A stretch of DNA of 64,000 nt. It comes from Pseudomonas fluorescens. GTDB taxonomy: Bacteria > Pseudomonadota > Gammaproteobacteria > Pseudomonadales > Pseudomonadaceae. Within the stretch, counting starts at the first letter, position 1. Every line of letters starts with the position of its first letter. The position numbers and the translations under genes are program-made. Below are positions 43,879 through 53,164 of the stretch, in pieces. The stretch covers positions 186,001-250,000 of the forward strand of contig NZ_CABVIY010000003.1 of assembly GCF_902498195.1 (NCBI RefSeq). The letters run 5' to 3'. The notes under the pieces are model-generated. The model searched no databases. It was given only the letters and a program-made list of their open reading frames with translations, and was not told the DNA's origin.

Positions 43879-43933
43879 TTGACCACCCGGCCAGCCGTTG
43901 CGTTGGCCGGGCCTGCCTTCTGGAGCATTGCCC

Positions 43934-44848
43934 ATGCACATCCGCGTCCTCGGCTCCGCCGCCGGTGGTGGTTTTCCGCAGTGGAACTGCAACTGCCGCC
44001 AGTGCGCCGGCGTGCGCAACGGCAGCCTGCGTGCCCAGCGGCGCACGCAGTCGTCAATCGCCCTGAGCGACAACGGCGTGGACTGGGTGCTGTGCAACGC
44101 TTCGCCGGACATTCGCGCGCAACTCGACAGTTTCCCGCCGCTGCAACCGGCCCGCCGCTTGCGTGATAGCGCCATTGCCGCAGTGGTGTTGATGGACAGC
44201 CAGATCGATCACTGCACCGGTCTGCTGAGCCTGCGCGAAGGGTGCCCGCATGATGTCTGGTGCACCGAGCGGGTCCATCAGGACCTCAGCAGCGGCTTCC
44301 CGCTGTTCACCATGCTCAGCCACTGGAACGGCGGATTGCAGTGGCAACCCATAGGGCTCACGCGTGAGCCGTTCTACATTCCGACCTGCGCGCACCTGCA
44401 ATTTCGCGCAATTCCCCTGGTCAGCAACGCACCGCCGTACTCGCCCAACCGGGGCCATCCGCAGCCGGGCGACACCATCGGCCTGTTCATTGAAGACCAG
44501 CGCAGCGGCGCCTCGCTGTTCTACGCGCCGGGCCTGGGGCAGGTCGACGACGAACTGCTGGACTGGATGCAGCGCGCCGATTGCCTGGTGCTGGACGGCA
44601 CGCTGTGGCGCGATGACGAGATGCGCCTGTGCGAAGTCGGCCAGAGCCTGGGCAGCGAAATGGGGCATCTGGCGCAAAGCGGGCCCGGCGGCATGCTGGA
44701 AGTGCTGGAAGGATTTCCTCGCCAGCGCAAGGTGCTGATTCACATCAACAACACCAACCCGATCCTCGACGAAGACTCGGCGGAGCGGGCGCTGCTGGAG
44801 CGGCGGGGGATCGAGGTGGCGTATGACGGCATGGATATTGTGTTGTAG
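43934..44848 (+). CDS. pqqB: PqqB, PQQ biosynthesis hydroxylase-like metallohydrolase
   Basis: A 304-residue MBL-fold protein needed late in PQQ synthesis, where it hydroxylates the tyrosine-derived ring. Characteristic parts are [20 protein letters not shown] at the N-terminus (with its Cys cluster), [16 protein letters not shown] in place of the usual HxHxDH metal motif, and [15 protein letters not shown] at the C-terminus. The ATG at 43934 lies 55 bases after the pqqA stop. Confidence 0.95.
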   Translation: MHIRVLGSAAGGGFPQWNCNCRQCAGVRNGSLRAQRRTQSSIALSDNGVDWVLCNASPDIRAQLDSFPPLQPARRLRDSAIAAVVLMDSQIDHCTGLLSLREGCPHDVWCTERVHQDLSSGFPLFTMLSHWNGGLQWQPIGLTREPFYIPTCAHLQFRAIPLVSNAPPYSPNRGHPQPGDTIGLFIEDQRSGASLFYAPGLGQVDDELLDWMQRADCLVLDGTLWRDDEMRLCEVGQSLGSEMGHLAQSGPGGMLEVLEGFPRQRKVLIHINNTNPILDEDSAERALLERRGIEVAYDGMDIVL

Positions 44849-44858
44849 CGACTGGCCT

Positions 44859-44934
44859 CTTCGCGAGCAAGCCCGCTCCCACAGTGGATGGCGGGTGCAC
44901 ACAAAACCCAGTGGGAGCGGGCTTGCTCGCGAAG
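44859..44934. repeat. REP-type inverted pair inside the pqq operon, inside-out arrangement
   Basis: CTTCGCGAGCAAGCCCGCTC then its complement, 76 bp, between pqqB and pqqC. Such a hairpin could uncouple or lower expression of pqqCDE. Confidence 0.92.
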
Positions 44935-44974
44935 GGGCCAGACCCGACACAGCAGAGCTTCCAGGAGAACAATC

Positions 44975-45718
44975 ATGACAATGACCCCCGCCGAATTCGA
45001 GCAGGCCCTGCGCGCCAAGGGCGCCTACTACCACATCCATCACCCGTTCCACCAAGCCATGTACGCCGGGCAGGCCACCCGCGAGCAGATCCAGGGCTGG
45101 GTTGCCAATCGCTTCTACTACCAGGTCAACATCCCGCTCAAGGACGCCGCCATCCTTGCCAACTGCCCGGACCGCGATGTGCGCCGGGAATGGCTGCAAC
45201 GCATCCTCGATCACGACGGCGCCCCCGGCAGCGAAGGCGGCATCGAAGCCTGGCTGCGCCTGGGCGAAGCGGTGGGGCTGGATCGCGAGCAAATACTGTC
45301 GCAAGAGCTGGTGCTGCCCGGCGTCCGTTTCGCCGTGGACGCCTACGTCAATTTCGCCCGGCGTGCCTGCTGGCAGGAAGCGGCCAGCAGCTCGCTGACC
45401 GAACTGTTCGCGCCGCAGATCCATCAATCGCGGCTCGACGCGTGGCCGACCCATTACCCGTGGATCGACGTCGCCGGCTACGACTACTTCCGCACGCGGT
45501 TGGGCCAGGCCCGGCGCGATGTCGAGCACGGCTTGCGCATCACCCTGGCGCACTACGTCACCCTTGAGGCCCAGCAACGCATGCTCGAGATCCTGCAATT
45601 CAAGCTGGATGTGCTGTGGAGCATGCTCGACGCCATGAGCATGGCCTACGAGCTGGAGCGCCCGCCGTATCACACCGTCACCCGTGACAACGTCTGGCAT
45701 CGGGGGATTGCCCTGTGA
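44975..45718 (+). CDS. pqqC: PqqC, pyrroloquinoline-quinone synthase
   Basis: A 247-residue cofactor-free oxidase of the TenA/PqqC fold that performs the final ring closure and oxidation to PQQ. It has [15 protein letters not shown] near the N-terminus, [13 protein letters not shown] and [17 protein letters not shown] lies 8 bases ahead of the ATG at 44975. A 126-base gap with a REP pair separates it from pqqB. Confidence 0.95.
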   Translation: MTMTPAEFEQALRAKGAYYHIHHPFHQAMYAGQATREQIQGWVANRFYYQVNIPLKDAAILANCPDRDVRREWLQRILDHDGAPGSEGGIEAWLRLGEAVGLDREQILSQELVLPGVRFAVDAYVNFARRACWQEAASSSLTELFAPQIHQSRLDAWPTHYPWIDVAGYDYFRTRLGQARRDVEHGLRITLAHYVTLEAQQRMLEILQFKLDVLWSMLDAMSMAYELERPPYHTVTRDNVWHRGIAL

Positions 45719-45987
45719 GCCTGATCGACCGCGAGCTGTCACCGTCGTTGCGCCGGGGTTTTCGTCTGCAATGGGAACCGCGCCAGGACTGTCACGTGCT
45801 GCTGTACCCCGAAGGCATGATCAAGCTCAACGCCAGTGCCGCGCAGATTCTCGAACTGCTGGACGGCCAGCGCAGCGTCGCGGCGATCATTGACCGGCTG
45901 ACGGCGGATTTCCCCGGCGTGCCGGGGATTGACGAGGATGTGCTGGCGTTCCTGGAGGTGGCCCATGCGCAATTCTGGATCGAGTGA
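45715..45987 (+). CDS. pqqD: PqqD, PqqA-binding chaperone
   Basis: A 90-residue RiPP recognition element protein that presents PqqA to PqqE. The core reads [20 protein letters not shown], then [12 protein letters not shown]. It starts at a GTG that overlaps the pqqC stop by 4 bases. pqqE begins before its end, so the three genes are translated together. Confidence 0.94.
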   Translation: MSLIDRELSPSLRRGFRLQWEPRQDCHVLLYPEGMIKLNASAAQILELLDGQRSVAAIIDRLTADFPGVPGIDEDVLAFLEVAHAQFWIE

Positions 45988-47107
45988 AGCGCTGCCGGGG
46001 CCGCCGTTGTGGCTGCTGGCGGAGCTGACCTACCGCTGCCCGCTGCAATGCCCGTATTGCTCCAATCCGCTGGACTTCGCCCGACACGGCGAGGAACTGG
46101 GCACCGAAGAGTGGATTCGGGTCTTCCGCGAGGCGCGGGAGATGGGCGCCGCCCAACTGGGCTTTTCCGGTGGCGAACCGCTGGTGCGCCAGGACCTGGC
46201 CGAGCTGATCAAGGCCGCGCGGGGCATGGGCTACTACACCAACCTGATCACCTCGGGCATCGGCCTGACCGAGCAGAAGGTGCGCGATTTCAAGGATGCC
46301 GGGCTCGATCATATCCAGATCAGTTTCCAGGCCGCCGACGAGGCGGTGAACAACATGCTGGCCGGCTCGCGCAAGGCCTTCGCGCAGAAACTCGCCATGG
46401 CCCGGGCGGTGAAAGCCCAGGGCTACCCGATGGTGCTGAACTTCGTCACCCACCGGCACAACATCGACCGCATCGACCGGATCATTGACCTGTGCCTGGA
46501 GCTGGAGGCGGATTTCGTCGAGTTGGCCACCTGCCAGTTCTATGGCTGGGCCGAGCTCAACCGCGTCGGTCTGCTGCCGACCCGTGAGCAATTGCAACGC
46601 GCCGAGCGCATCACCAACGAGTACCGTGAGCGACTGGAGGACCAGGGGCACCCGTGCAAGCTGATCTTCGTCACCCCGGACTACTACGAGGAACGCCCCA
46701 AGACCTGCATGAACGGCTGGGCCAACCTGTTTCTCGACATCACCCCCGACGGCACGGCGTTGCCTTGCCATAGCGCCCGGCAATTGCCGGTGCAGTTTCC
46801 CAACGTGCGTGAACACAGCATTTCGCACATCTGGAACGATTCGTTCGGCTTCAACCGCTTTCGCGGCGATGCGTGGATGAAGGAGCCGTGTCGCTCCTGC
46901 GATGAGAAGCACAAGGACCTGGGCGGCTGCCGCTGCCAGGCCTTCATGCTGACCGGCGATGCCGAGAACGCCGACCCGGTGTGCAGCAAATCGCCGCACC
47001 ATGGGGTGATCCTCAAGGCGCGGGAGGAGGCCGAGGCGCCGGGGCTGGGCATGGAACACCTGACGCTGCGCAACGAGAAGGCTTCGCGGCTGATCTACCG
47101 CGGCTAG
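45965..47107 (+). CDS. pqqE: PqqE, radical SAM enzyme cross-linking PqqA
   Basis: A 380-residue radical SAM protein that joins the Glu and Tyr side chains of PqqA. The SAM cluster motif is CPLQCPYC (Cys-x3-Cys-x2-Cys) at about residues 26-33. The SPASM domain has auxiliary cluster Cys residues in [20 protein letters not shown] and GCRCQAF. The ATG at 45965, with GGAGG ahead, overlaps pqqD by 23 bases. No pqqF/pqqH protease gene follows here; a REPIN and ercA do. Confidence 0.95.
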   Translation: MRNSGSSEALPGPPLWLLAELTYRCPLQCPYCSNPLDFARHGEELGTEEWIRVFREAREMGAAQLGFSGGEPLVRQDLAELIKAARGMGYYTNLITSGIGLTEQKVRDFKDAGLDHIQISFQAADEAVNNMLAGSRKAFAQKLAMARAVKAQGYPMVLNFVTHRHNIDRIDRIIDLCLELEADFVELATCQFYGWAELNRVGLLPTREQLQRAERITNEYRERLEDQGHPCKLIFVTPDYYEERPKTCMNGWANLFLDITPDGTALPCHSARQLPVQFPNVREHSISHIWNDSFGFNRFRGDAWMKEPCRSCDEKHKDLGGCRCQAFMLTGDAENADPVCSKSPHHGVILKAREEAEAPGLGMEHLTLRNEKASRLIYRG

Positions 47108-47128
47108 ATCAAACACCGCAAATCCCTT

Positions 47129-47216
47129 GTGGGAGCGGGCTTGCTCGCGAAAGCGGTGTGTCAGCGAGAGAATCTGCCGACTGACGCACCGCTTTCGCGA
47201 GCAAGCCCGCTCCCAC
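47129..47216. repeat. REPIN-like 88-bp inverted pair
   Basis: Standard arms around a GTGTGTCAGCGAGAG core. It lies between pqqE and ercA. Confidence 0.93.
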
Positions 47217-47317
47217 AGGGGATCTACGGTGAGTCCAGCCATTGGTCTGATTGCATTCAGCGCCGGATGCGTTAGTGTGGCTGTTACATTCCAAAACAAT
47301 AAAAAACAGGCTTTCCA

Positions 47318-48481
47318 ATGAGCCAGAGTCTCAGCCAACTGCGTAAATTCGTCTCGCCTGAAATCATCTTCGGTGCCGGCTGCCGGCACAACGTCGGCAA
47401 CTACGCCAAGACCTTTGGTGCGCGCAAGGTGCTGGTGGTCAGCGATCCGGGGGTGATTGCCGCCGGTTGGGTGGCGGATGTCGAGGCCAGCCTGCAAGCG
47501 CTGGGCATCGAGTACTGCCTTTACAGCGCCGTCTCGCCCAACCCCCGGGTTGAAGAAGTCATGCTCGGTGCCGAGCTGTACCGGGAAAACCACTGCGATG
47601 TGATCGTCGCTGTCGGCGGTGGCAGCCCGATGGATTGCGGCAAAGGCATCGGCATTGTCGTCGCCCATGGCCGCAGCATCCTCGAATTCGAAGGGGTGGA
47701 CACCATCCGCGTGCCCAGCCCGCCGTTGATCCTGATTCCGACCACCGCCGGCACTTCGGCCGATGTCTCGCAATTCGTGATCATCTCCAATCAGCAGGAA
47801 CGCATGAAGTTCTCCATCGTCAGCAAGGCGGTGGTGCCGGACGTCTCGCTGATCGACCCGGAAACCACCCTGAGCATGGACCCGTTTCTTTCGGCCTGTA
47901 CCGGCATCGATGCCCTGGTGCACGCCATCGAAGCCTTCGTGTCCACCGGTCACGGGCCCCTGACCGATCCCCATGCGCTGGAGGCGATGCGCCTGATCAA
48001 TGGCAACCTGGTGCAGATGATCGCCAACCCGACGGACATCGCCCTGCGCGAAAAAATCATGCTCGGCAGCATGCAGGCCGGGCTGGCGTTCTCCAACGCG
48101 ATCCTCGGCGCGGTGCATGCGATGTCCCACAGCCTGGGCGGTTTTCTCGACTTGCCCCACGGCCTGTGCAACGCGGTGCTGGTGGAGCACGTCGTGGCGT
48201 TCAACTACAGCTCGGCGCCGGAGCGTTTCAAAGTGATCGCCGAGACCTTCGGTATCGATTGCCGGGGTCTCAACCAGCGGCAAATCTGCGGGCGCCTGGT
48301 GGAACACCTGATCGCCCTGAAACATGCGATCGGCTTCCACGAAACCCTCGGCTTGCATGGGGTCAGGACCTCTGACATTCCGTTCCTGTCGCAGCACGCC
48401 ATGGATGACCCGTGCATCCTGACCAACCCGCGCGAGTCCAGCCAGCGTGACGTCGAGGTCGTCTATGGCGAAGCCCTCTGA
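47318..48481 (+). CDS. ercA: Iron-containing alcohol dehydrogenase family protein ErcA
   Basis: A 387-residue group III (iron-containing) alcohol dehydrogenase. It has the NAD-binding GGGSPMDCGKGI motif, the PTTAGTSAD segment and metal-ligand positions in TGIDALVHAIEAF, AVHAMSHSLGG and LPHGLCNAV. In P. aeruginosa the orthologue ErcA (PA1991) affects regulation of ethanol oxidation rather than acting simply as a catabolic enzyme. Its 3' end overlaps the start of ercS by 17 bases, which ties it to that kinase. Confidence 0.92.
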   Translation: MSQSLSQLRKFVSPEIIFGAGCRHNVGNYAKTFGARKVLVVSDPGVIAAGWVADVEASLQALGIEYCLYSAVSPNPRVEEVMLGAELYRENHCDVIVAVGGGSPMDCGKGIGIVVAHGRSILEFEGVDTIRVPSPPLILIPTTAGTSADVSQFVIISNQQERMKFSIVSKAVVPDVSLIDPETTLSMDPFLSACTGIDALVHAIEAFVSTGHGPLTDPHALEAMRLINGNLVQMIANPTDIALREKIMLGSMQAGLAFSNAILGAVHAMSHSLGGFLDLPHGLCNAVLVEHVVAFNYSSAPERFKVIAETFGIDCRGLNQRQICGRLVEHLIALKHAIGFHETLGLHGVRTSDIPFLSQHAMDDPCILTNPRESSQRDVEVVYGEAL

Positions 48482-50201
48482 CGAACAACAACGGGCCCTG
48501 GCCGGGCTGCTGGGACTGGGCAGCCACTCGGCGCGCAAGAGTCATTACCCGGAACTGGCGGCGCGCCTGGATGAGCTGGAGGCGGAGCGGAACCGCTACA
48601 AATGGCTGTTCGAAAACGCCGTCCACGGGATCTTCCAGGCCAGCCTGCACGAGGGCCTGCGCGCCGCGAATCCGGCACTGGCGCACATGCTCGGCTACCA
48701 GGACCCGCAGGAGGTGCTGTTTTCCCTGAATGACCTGGCCAGCCACCTGTTCGCCGGTGGGGCGCAGGAACTGGAAACCATTGGCGACCTCCTCAAGCGG
48801 CAACGCAGCCTGCACGGCTACGAAACCCGCTTGCGCCGCAAGGACGGCAGCCACCTCGACGTGTTGATGAACCTGTTGCTCAAGCCCGGCCAGGAAGGGC
48901 TGGTGGAAGGGTTCGTCGCCGATATCACAGAGCGCGTGCAGGCTCAGCAGCGCCTGCAACAACTCAATGACGAACTGGAGCAGCGCGTCGCTGCGCGCAC
49001 CGATGAACTGCTGGAAGCCAACCGCAACCTGCAGCAGCAGATCACCCAGCGTAAACAGATCGCCCAGGCCCTGCGCGATGCCCGTGATGCCGCCGAAGCC
49101 GCCAACCGCAGCAAGGACAAGTACCTGGCGGCGGCCAGCCATGACCTGCTGCAACCGCTGAACGCCGCGCGCTTGCTGATCTCGACCCTGCGCGAGCGGC
49201 AGTTGCCGGAGGTGGAGCAGGTGCTGGTCGAGCGCACGCACCAGGCGCTGGAAGGGGCTGAAGACCTGCTCACCGATCTGCTGGACATTTCCCGGCTCGA
49301 CCAGGCGGCGGTCAAGCCGGACATTGCACTTTACCGCCTGGATGAGTTGCTCGGCCCGCTGGTCTCGGAGTTCCAGTCCGTTGCCCAGGCGGCGGGCTTG
49401 AACCTGCGGGTGCACACGGGCGATTACGCCATCAGCACCGACTTGCGCCTGATGACACGCATTCTGCGCAACTTTCTCAGCAATGCCTGCCGCTATACCG
49501 ACGAGGGCAGCATCCTGCTCGGCGCCCGACGGCGGGGCGAGTATTTGCGTCTGGAGGTGTGGGACACCGGGCGCGGGATCGCGGCGGACCGGCTCGACTC
49601 GATCTTCCTCGAATTCAATCAACTGGATGTCGGCCGCGCCGCCGACCGCAAGGGCGTGGGCCTGGGGCTGGCGATTGTCGAGCGCATCGCCCGGATCCTC
49701 GGTTACCCCATCGGCGTGCATTCGCTGCCGGGGCGCGGTTCGATGTTCAGCATCGATGTGCCGCTGTCCCATGACATCCCGTTGCCGATCGACCAGGCTG
49801 CGCCCCAGCCCGTCACCGGTAACCCGTTGCCGGGCCGACGTTTGCTGGTGCTGGACAATGAATTGAGCATTCTTGAAAGCATGAGCGCGTTGCTCGGCCA
49901 GTGGGGCTGCGAAGTCGTCACGGCCACCGACGAAGCCTCGGCCCTGGCGGCGCTGGCCGGACGGGCACCGGAACTGATTCTGGCGGACTACCACCTCGAT
50001 CACGCGGTGGTTGGCTGCGATGTGGTGCGCCATCTGCGCGAGCATTTCCACCAGCGTATCCCCGCGGTGATCATCACCGCCGATCGCACCGACCAGTGCC
50101 GGCGCTCGCTGCAACGTCTGGAGGCGCCACTGCTGAACAAACCGGTGAAGCCTGGCAAGTTGCGCGCGGTGTTGAGTCAGCTGTTGGCGGCGCCGGCCTG
50201 A
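48465..50201 (+). CDS. ercS: Hybrid histidine kinase ErcS
   Basis: A 578-residue soluble hybrid kinase. It has one PAS domain (about 42-165; WLFENAVHGIFQASLHEGL), a coiled coil (about 165-215), HisKA with SHDLLQPLNAARL (about 227-239), HATPase_c (about 325-440; DTGRGIAADRLD, GVGLGLAIVERI) and a receiver (about 450-575) with phospho-Asp in ILADYHLD. From HisKA on it is clearly paralogous to NahK at 23543-26176. The ATG at 48465 lies inside the end of ercA, with CGAGG ahead. It probably feeds phosphate to AgmR or another regulator of the island. Confidence 0.91.
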   Translation: MAKPSDEQQRALAGLLGLGSHSARKSHYPELAARLDELEAERNRYKWLFENAVHGIFQASLHEGLRAANPALAHMLGYQDPQEVLFSLNDLASHLFAGGAQELETIGDLLKRQRSLHGYETRLRRKDGSHLDVLMNLLLKPGQEGLVEGFVADITERVQAQQRLQQLNDELEQRVAARTDELLEANRNLQQQITQRKQIAQALRDARDAAEAANRSKDKYLAAASHDLLQPLNAARLLISTLRERQLPEVEQVLVERTHQALEGAEDLLTDLLDISRLDQAAVKPDIALYRLDELLGPLVSEFQSVAQAAGLNLRVHTGDYAISTDLRLMTRILRNFLSNACRYTDEGSILLGARRRGEYLRLEVWDTGRGIAADRLDSIFLEFNQLDVGRAADRKGVGLGLAIVERIARILGYPIGVHSLPGRGSMFSIDVPLSHDIPLPIDQAAPQPVTGNPLPGRRLLVLDNELSILESMSALLGQWGCEVVTATDEASALAALAGRAPELILADYHLDHAVVGCDVVRHLREHFHQRIPAVIITADRTDQCRRSLQRLEAPLLNKPVKPGKLRAVLSQLLAAPA

Positions 50202-51061
50202 AGCGCCCGGTAGCGCAGGCTGAAACCCAGTTCCGTGGACTGGCCTTGCTCCAGTAGTCGCAAGCCCGGCCGACCCGGCAAGTGGTGCGCGTTGACCGGG
50301 TGGCTGACCGGTTCCAGGCAGAAAAAATCCAGGCCAGGCGGGCAGTAGAGCAGGTAGTAGTCGCTACCGCTGGCCTGGCACTCCAGTTCGTAACCCAGGT
50401 CAGGTTGCCGGATCAGGCAGTGGCCGTTCCATTGGCAAAAGCCGTTATCGACCAGCGTCTCGGGCAATGCTTGCAGCTGCCGGAAATCCCATGGCGCGGG
50501 TACGCTGGCAAGCCCGGTCGGCAATCTGGACGCCTCACACAACCAGACCTGTTCGGCGTGTGCCTGCAGGCGAGTGCTGGCCAGGCGCGGAAAATAGGGG
50601 TGCAGGCCGAGCCCATGCCAGGCCGGGCGGGCGGCCAGATGAGTGACTTGCAGCTCAATGCCCAGGCGGCCCTGGCTCAGGTGCAAGCGTTGCCGGGCGC
50701 GATAAGCGAAGGGCGTGGTGCTGTCGAGTTGCAGCACGACTTCATCGTGGCGGTGCGAAACCACCTGCCACGCTTGTTGCCAGGCCGTGCCGTGGATCGG
50801 CAGCGGATCGCCGGGGCTGTTGGGCGTCAGCGCCAGCCAGCCATCGGGGCAGTCGAAGCCGCCTTCGGCGATGCGATTGGACCAGGGCGCCAGGGGAAAA
50901 CAGCCGAGCTTGCCGGGCAGGCCGCTGTGCAGCGCCGGCGCGTCGGTGTGACGCAGCAGGGGTTGGCCGGTGCTGCGCACGCTCCAGTTGACGATGCTCG
51001 CGCCGAGTTCGGGGGCGAGGGTGAGGCGGGTGTATTCGTCTTCGAGTTCAATCAGTTTCAT
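50177..51061 (-). CDS. Aldose 1-epimerase family protein
   Basis: A 294-residue galactose-mutarotase-fold protein. The catalytic/binding residues seen are NRI in APWSNRIAEGG, the His in IHGTAW, GLGLHPYFPR and a C-terminal Glu in CLEPVSHPVNA. It should interconvert anomers of a sugar. It converges with ercS and overlaps its 3' end by 25 bases, so there is no terminator between them. The sugar is not predictable. Confidence 0.9.
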   Translation of the reverse strand: MKLIELEDEYTRLTLAPELGASIVNWSVRSTGQPLLRHTDAPALHSGLPGKLGCFPLAPWSNRIAEGGFDCPDGWLALTPNSPGDPLPIHGTAWQQAWQVVSHRHDEVVLQLDSTTPFAYRARQRLHLSQGRLGIELQVTHLAARPAWHGLGLHPYFPRLASTRLQAHAEQVWLCEASRLPTGLASVPAPWDFRQLQALPETLVDNGFCQWNGHCLIRQPDLGYELECQASGSDYYLLYCPPGLDFFCLEPVSHPVNAHHLPGRPGLRLLEQGQSTELGFSLRYRALQAGAANS

Positions 51062-51161
51062 TGTGATTGTCTTGGTGAAGTGATGGGTTCATGGCTGCGG
51101 CCCTGTCGCGGCGAGCAGTGCGGATGCTAGTCTTGTTTAACGCTGTTGTCAGGGAGCCCTC

Positions 51162-51782
51162 ATGGGCAATCACAAGATCGAGATCCGTCGCAGTAACGTC
51201 GAGAAAATTCTGCTGGGTGCCGAGAAGGTCTTCGCCGAAAAAGGCTTTGGCAGCACCGCCATGGCCGACATCGCCGCCGAGGTGCAACTGCCGCGCTCCA
51301 ATCTGCATTACTACTTCAGTACCAAGACCGAGTTGTACAGCGCGGTGCTGTTCGACCTGCTGGAAGTGTGGAAGCAGGACGCGCTGTGCTTCGAGATGTT
51401 CGACGACCCGCGCGTGGTGCTCAGCAGCTACATCCGCGCCAAGATGAACCACTCCCGCAGCCGGCCCTACGGTTCCAAAGTCTGGGCCAACGAAATCATC
51501 CACGGCGCGCCGACCCTGGGCGAGGCGCTGGATGCCAGCCTGTACGACTGGGCCAAGATGAAGGAAGCGAAGATCCGCCAGTGGGTGGACGACAAACGCA
51601 TCCTGCCGGTGGAGCCGTCGAGCCTGCTGTACATGATCTGGGCCTCGACCCAGCACTACGCCGACTTTGACCATCAGGTGAATATTCTGAATGACCATCA
51701 GCCGCTGTCGGACATGCAGTTCGAGCGGGCGGTGCAAACGGTCACGAGTGTGATTTTGCGGGGGATCGGGTTGGAGCCTTGA
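51162..51782 (+). CDS. TetR/RutR-type regulator of pyrimidine catabolism
   Basis: A 206-residue TetR-family protein. The HTH is at about residues 15-62 (KGFGSTAMADIAAEVQLPRS, then NLHYYF). The C-terminal part (VWANEIIHGAPTLGEAL, KIRQWVDDKRI) resembles RutR, the uracil/thymine-responsive regulator. It stands divergent from aldose epimerase and next to preA, preT and hydA, so it probably represses or controls them. Which ligand it binds is inferred. Confidence 0.86.
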   Translation: MGNHKIEIRRSNVEKILLGAEKVFAEKGFGSTAMADIAAEVQLPRSNLHYYFSTKTELYSAVLFDLLEVWKQDALCFEMFDDPRVVLSSYIRAKMNHSRSRPYGSKVWANEIIHGAPTLGEALDASLYDWAKMKEAKIRQWVDDKRILPVEPSSLLYMIWASTQHYADFDHQVNILNDHQPLSDMQFERAVQTVTSVILRGIGLEP

Positions 51783-51785
51783 ATC

Positions 51786-51877
51786 AAAAGATCGCAGCCT
51801 CGTTTCACTCGACAGCTCCTACAGGCGTTCACATTCCCTTGTAGGAGCTGTCGAGTGAAACGAGGCTGCGATCTCTT
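51786..51877. repeat. Second-type inverted repeat (AAAGATCGCAGCCT family)
   Basis: AAAAGATCGCAGCCTCGTTT and the complement AACGAGGCTGCGATCT with inner GCTCCTAC/GTAGGAGC. It separates the convergent TetR gene and preA and resembles 13065-13139. Confidence 0.88.
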
Positions 51878-51889
51878 GATAGTTAACGA

Positions 51890-53164
51890 TCAAACGGCAA
51901 CGTGATACGGATTCCTCGGATCATGATTCCAGTCCAGGAACGGCTTCCCGGTCTCCACCGGCACCATCTCGATGCAATCCTGCACCGGGCAGGTGATCTG
52001 GCACAGGTTGCAGCCTACGCATTCCTCATCGATCACCTCGTACGCATGCGTACCATCGGCCTTTTTCAGGCTGGCCACCGCCTGGTGCGAGGTGTCTTCG
52101 CAGGCGATGTGACAGCGGCCGCAACCGATGCAGGCCTCCTGGTCAATCTTCGCGATCACTTGATAGTTGATGTCCAGGTACTTCCAGTCGGTGGTATTGG
52201 CCACCGCGCGCCCGGAAAATTCTGAAATGCTGGCGTAGCCCTGACTGTCCATCCAGCGCGACAACCCGTCCTTCATCTCCTCGACAATCCGGAAGCCATG
52301 CAGCATGGCCGCCGTGCACACCTGCACCGAGCCGCTGCCCAGGGCGATGAATTCCGCGGCGTCGCGCCAGTTGCCGATGCCGCCGATGCCGCTGATGGGC
52401 AGTCCTTGGGTCTGCGGGTCGCGGGCGATTTCGGCGACCATGTTCAGGGCAATCGGCTTGACCGCCGAACCGCAGTAGCCGCCATGGGTGCTCTGGCTGC
52501 CAACCACGGGATTGGCGACCATGCGCTCCAGGTTGACGCTGGTGATCGAGTTGATGGTGTTGATCAGCGACACCGCATCGGCACCGCCCCGGTGCGCCGC
52601 ACGGGCGGCGACGCGGATGTCGGTGATGTTTGGCGTGAGCTTGACGATTACCGGCAGCGAACAATAGGTCTTGCACCAGCGGGTGACCTGTTCGACGTAC
52701 TCCGGCACCTGGCCGACCGCCGCGCCCATGCCGCGTTCCGGCATGCCGTGGGGGCAGCCGAAATTCAGTTCGATGCCGTCGGCGCCGGTGGCTTCGACCA
52801 GCGGCAGGATGTGTTTCCAGGACTCTTCGACGCAGGGCACCATCAACGACACGATCAAGGCGCGGTCCGGCCAGTCCTTCTTCACCTGGGTGATTTCCCG
52901 CAGGTTGATCTCCAGCGAGCGGTCGGTGATCAATTCGATGTTATTGAAACCCAGCACTTCACGATTCGCCCCGAAGTGCGCGGAGTAACGCGACGACACG
53001 TTGACCGCCGCCGGGTCTTCACCCAGGGTTTTCCAGACCACGCCGCCCCAGCCGGCCTCGAAGGCGCGGACCACGTTGTAGGCCTTGTCGGTCGGCGGCG
53101 CGGAGGCCAGCCAGAATGGGTTGGGGGACTTGATGCCAGCGAAGACAATCGACAGATCGGCCAT
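51890..53164 (-). CDS. preA: Dihydropyrimidine dehydrogenase subunit PreA
   Basis: A 424-residue protein. Residues 1-about 310 form an FMN-binding TIM barrel (SAPPTDKAYNVVRAFEAGWG, INTINSITSV, GIGGIGNWRDA), with the catalytic Cys in NFGCPHGMPERG. The C-terminus has two 4Fe-4S motifs (CIGCGRCHIAC and CVGCNLCQITC). With PreT it reduces uracil and thymine using NADH. The start directly follows the preT stop (TAA-ATG). Confidence 0.94.
   Translation of the reverse strand: MADLSIVFAGIKSPNPFWLASAPPTDKAYNVVRAFEAGWGGVVWKTLGEDPAAVNVSSRYSAHFGANREVLGFNNIELITDRSLEINLREITQVKKDWPDRALIVSLMVPCVEESWKHILPLVEATGADGIELNFGCPHGMPERGMGAAVGQVPEYVEQVTRWCKTYCSLPVIVKLTPNITDIRVAARAAHRGGADAVSLINTINSITSVNLERMVANPVVGSQSTHGGYCGSAVKPIALNMVAEIARDPQTQGLPISGIGGIGNWRDAAEFIALGSGSVQVCTAAMLHGFRIVEEMKDGLSRWMDSQGYASISEFSGRAVANTTDWKYLDINYQVIAKIDQEACIGCGRCHIACEDTSHQAVASLKKADGTHAYEVIDEECVGCNLCQITCPVQDCIEMVPVETGKPFLDWNHDPRNPYHVAV

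Noticed and set aside
45887..48538. An 883-codon minus-strand open frame opposite pqqD, pqqE and ercA
   Set aside because: It crosses three conserved genes and a REP pair; low-complexity composition and no ribosome site make it a shadow.
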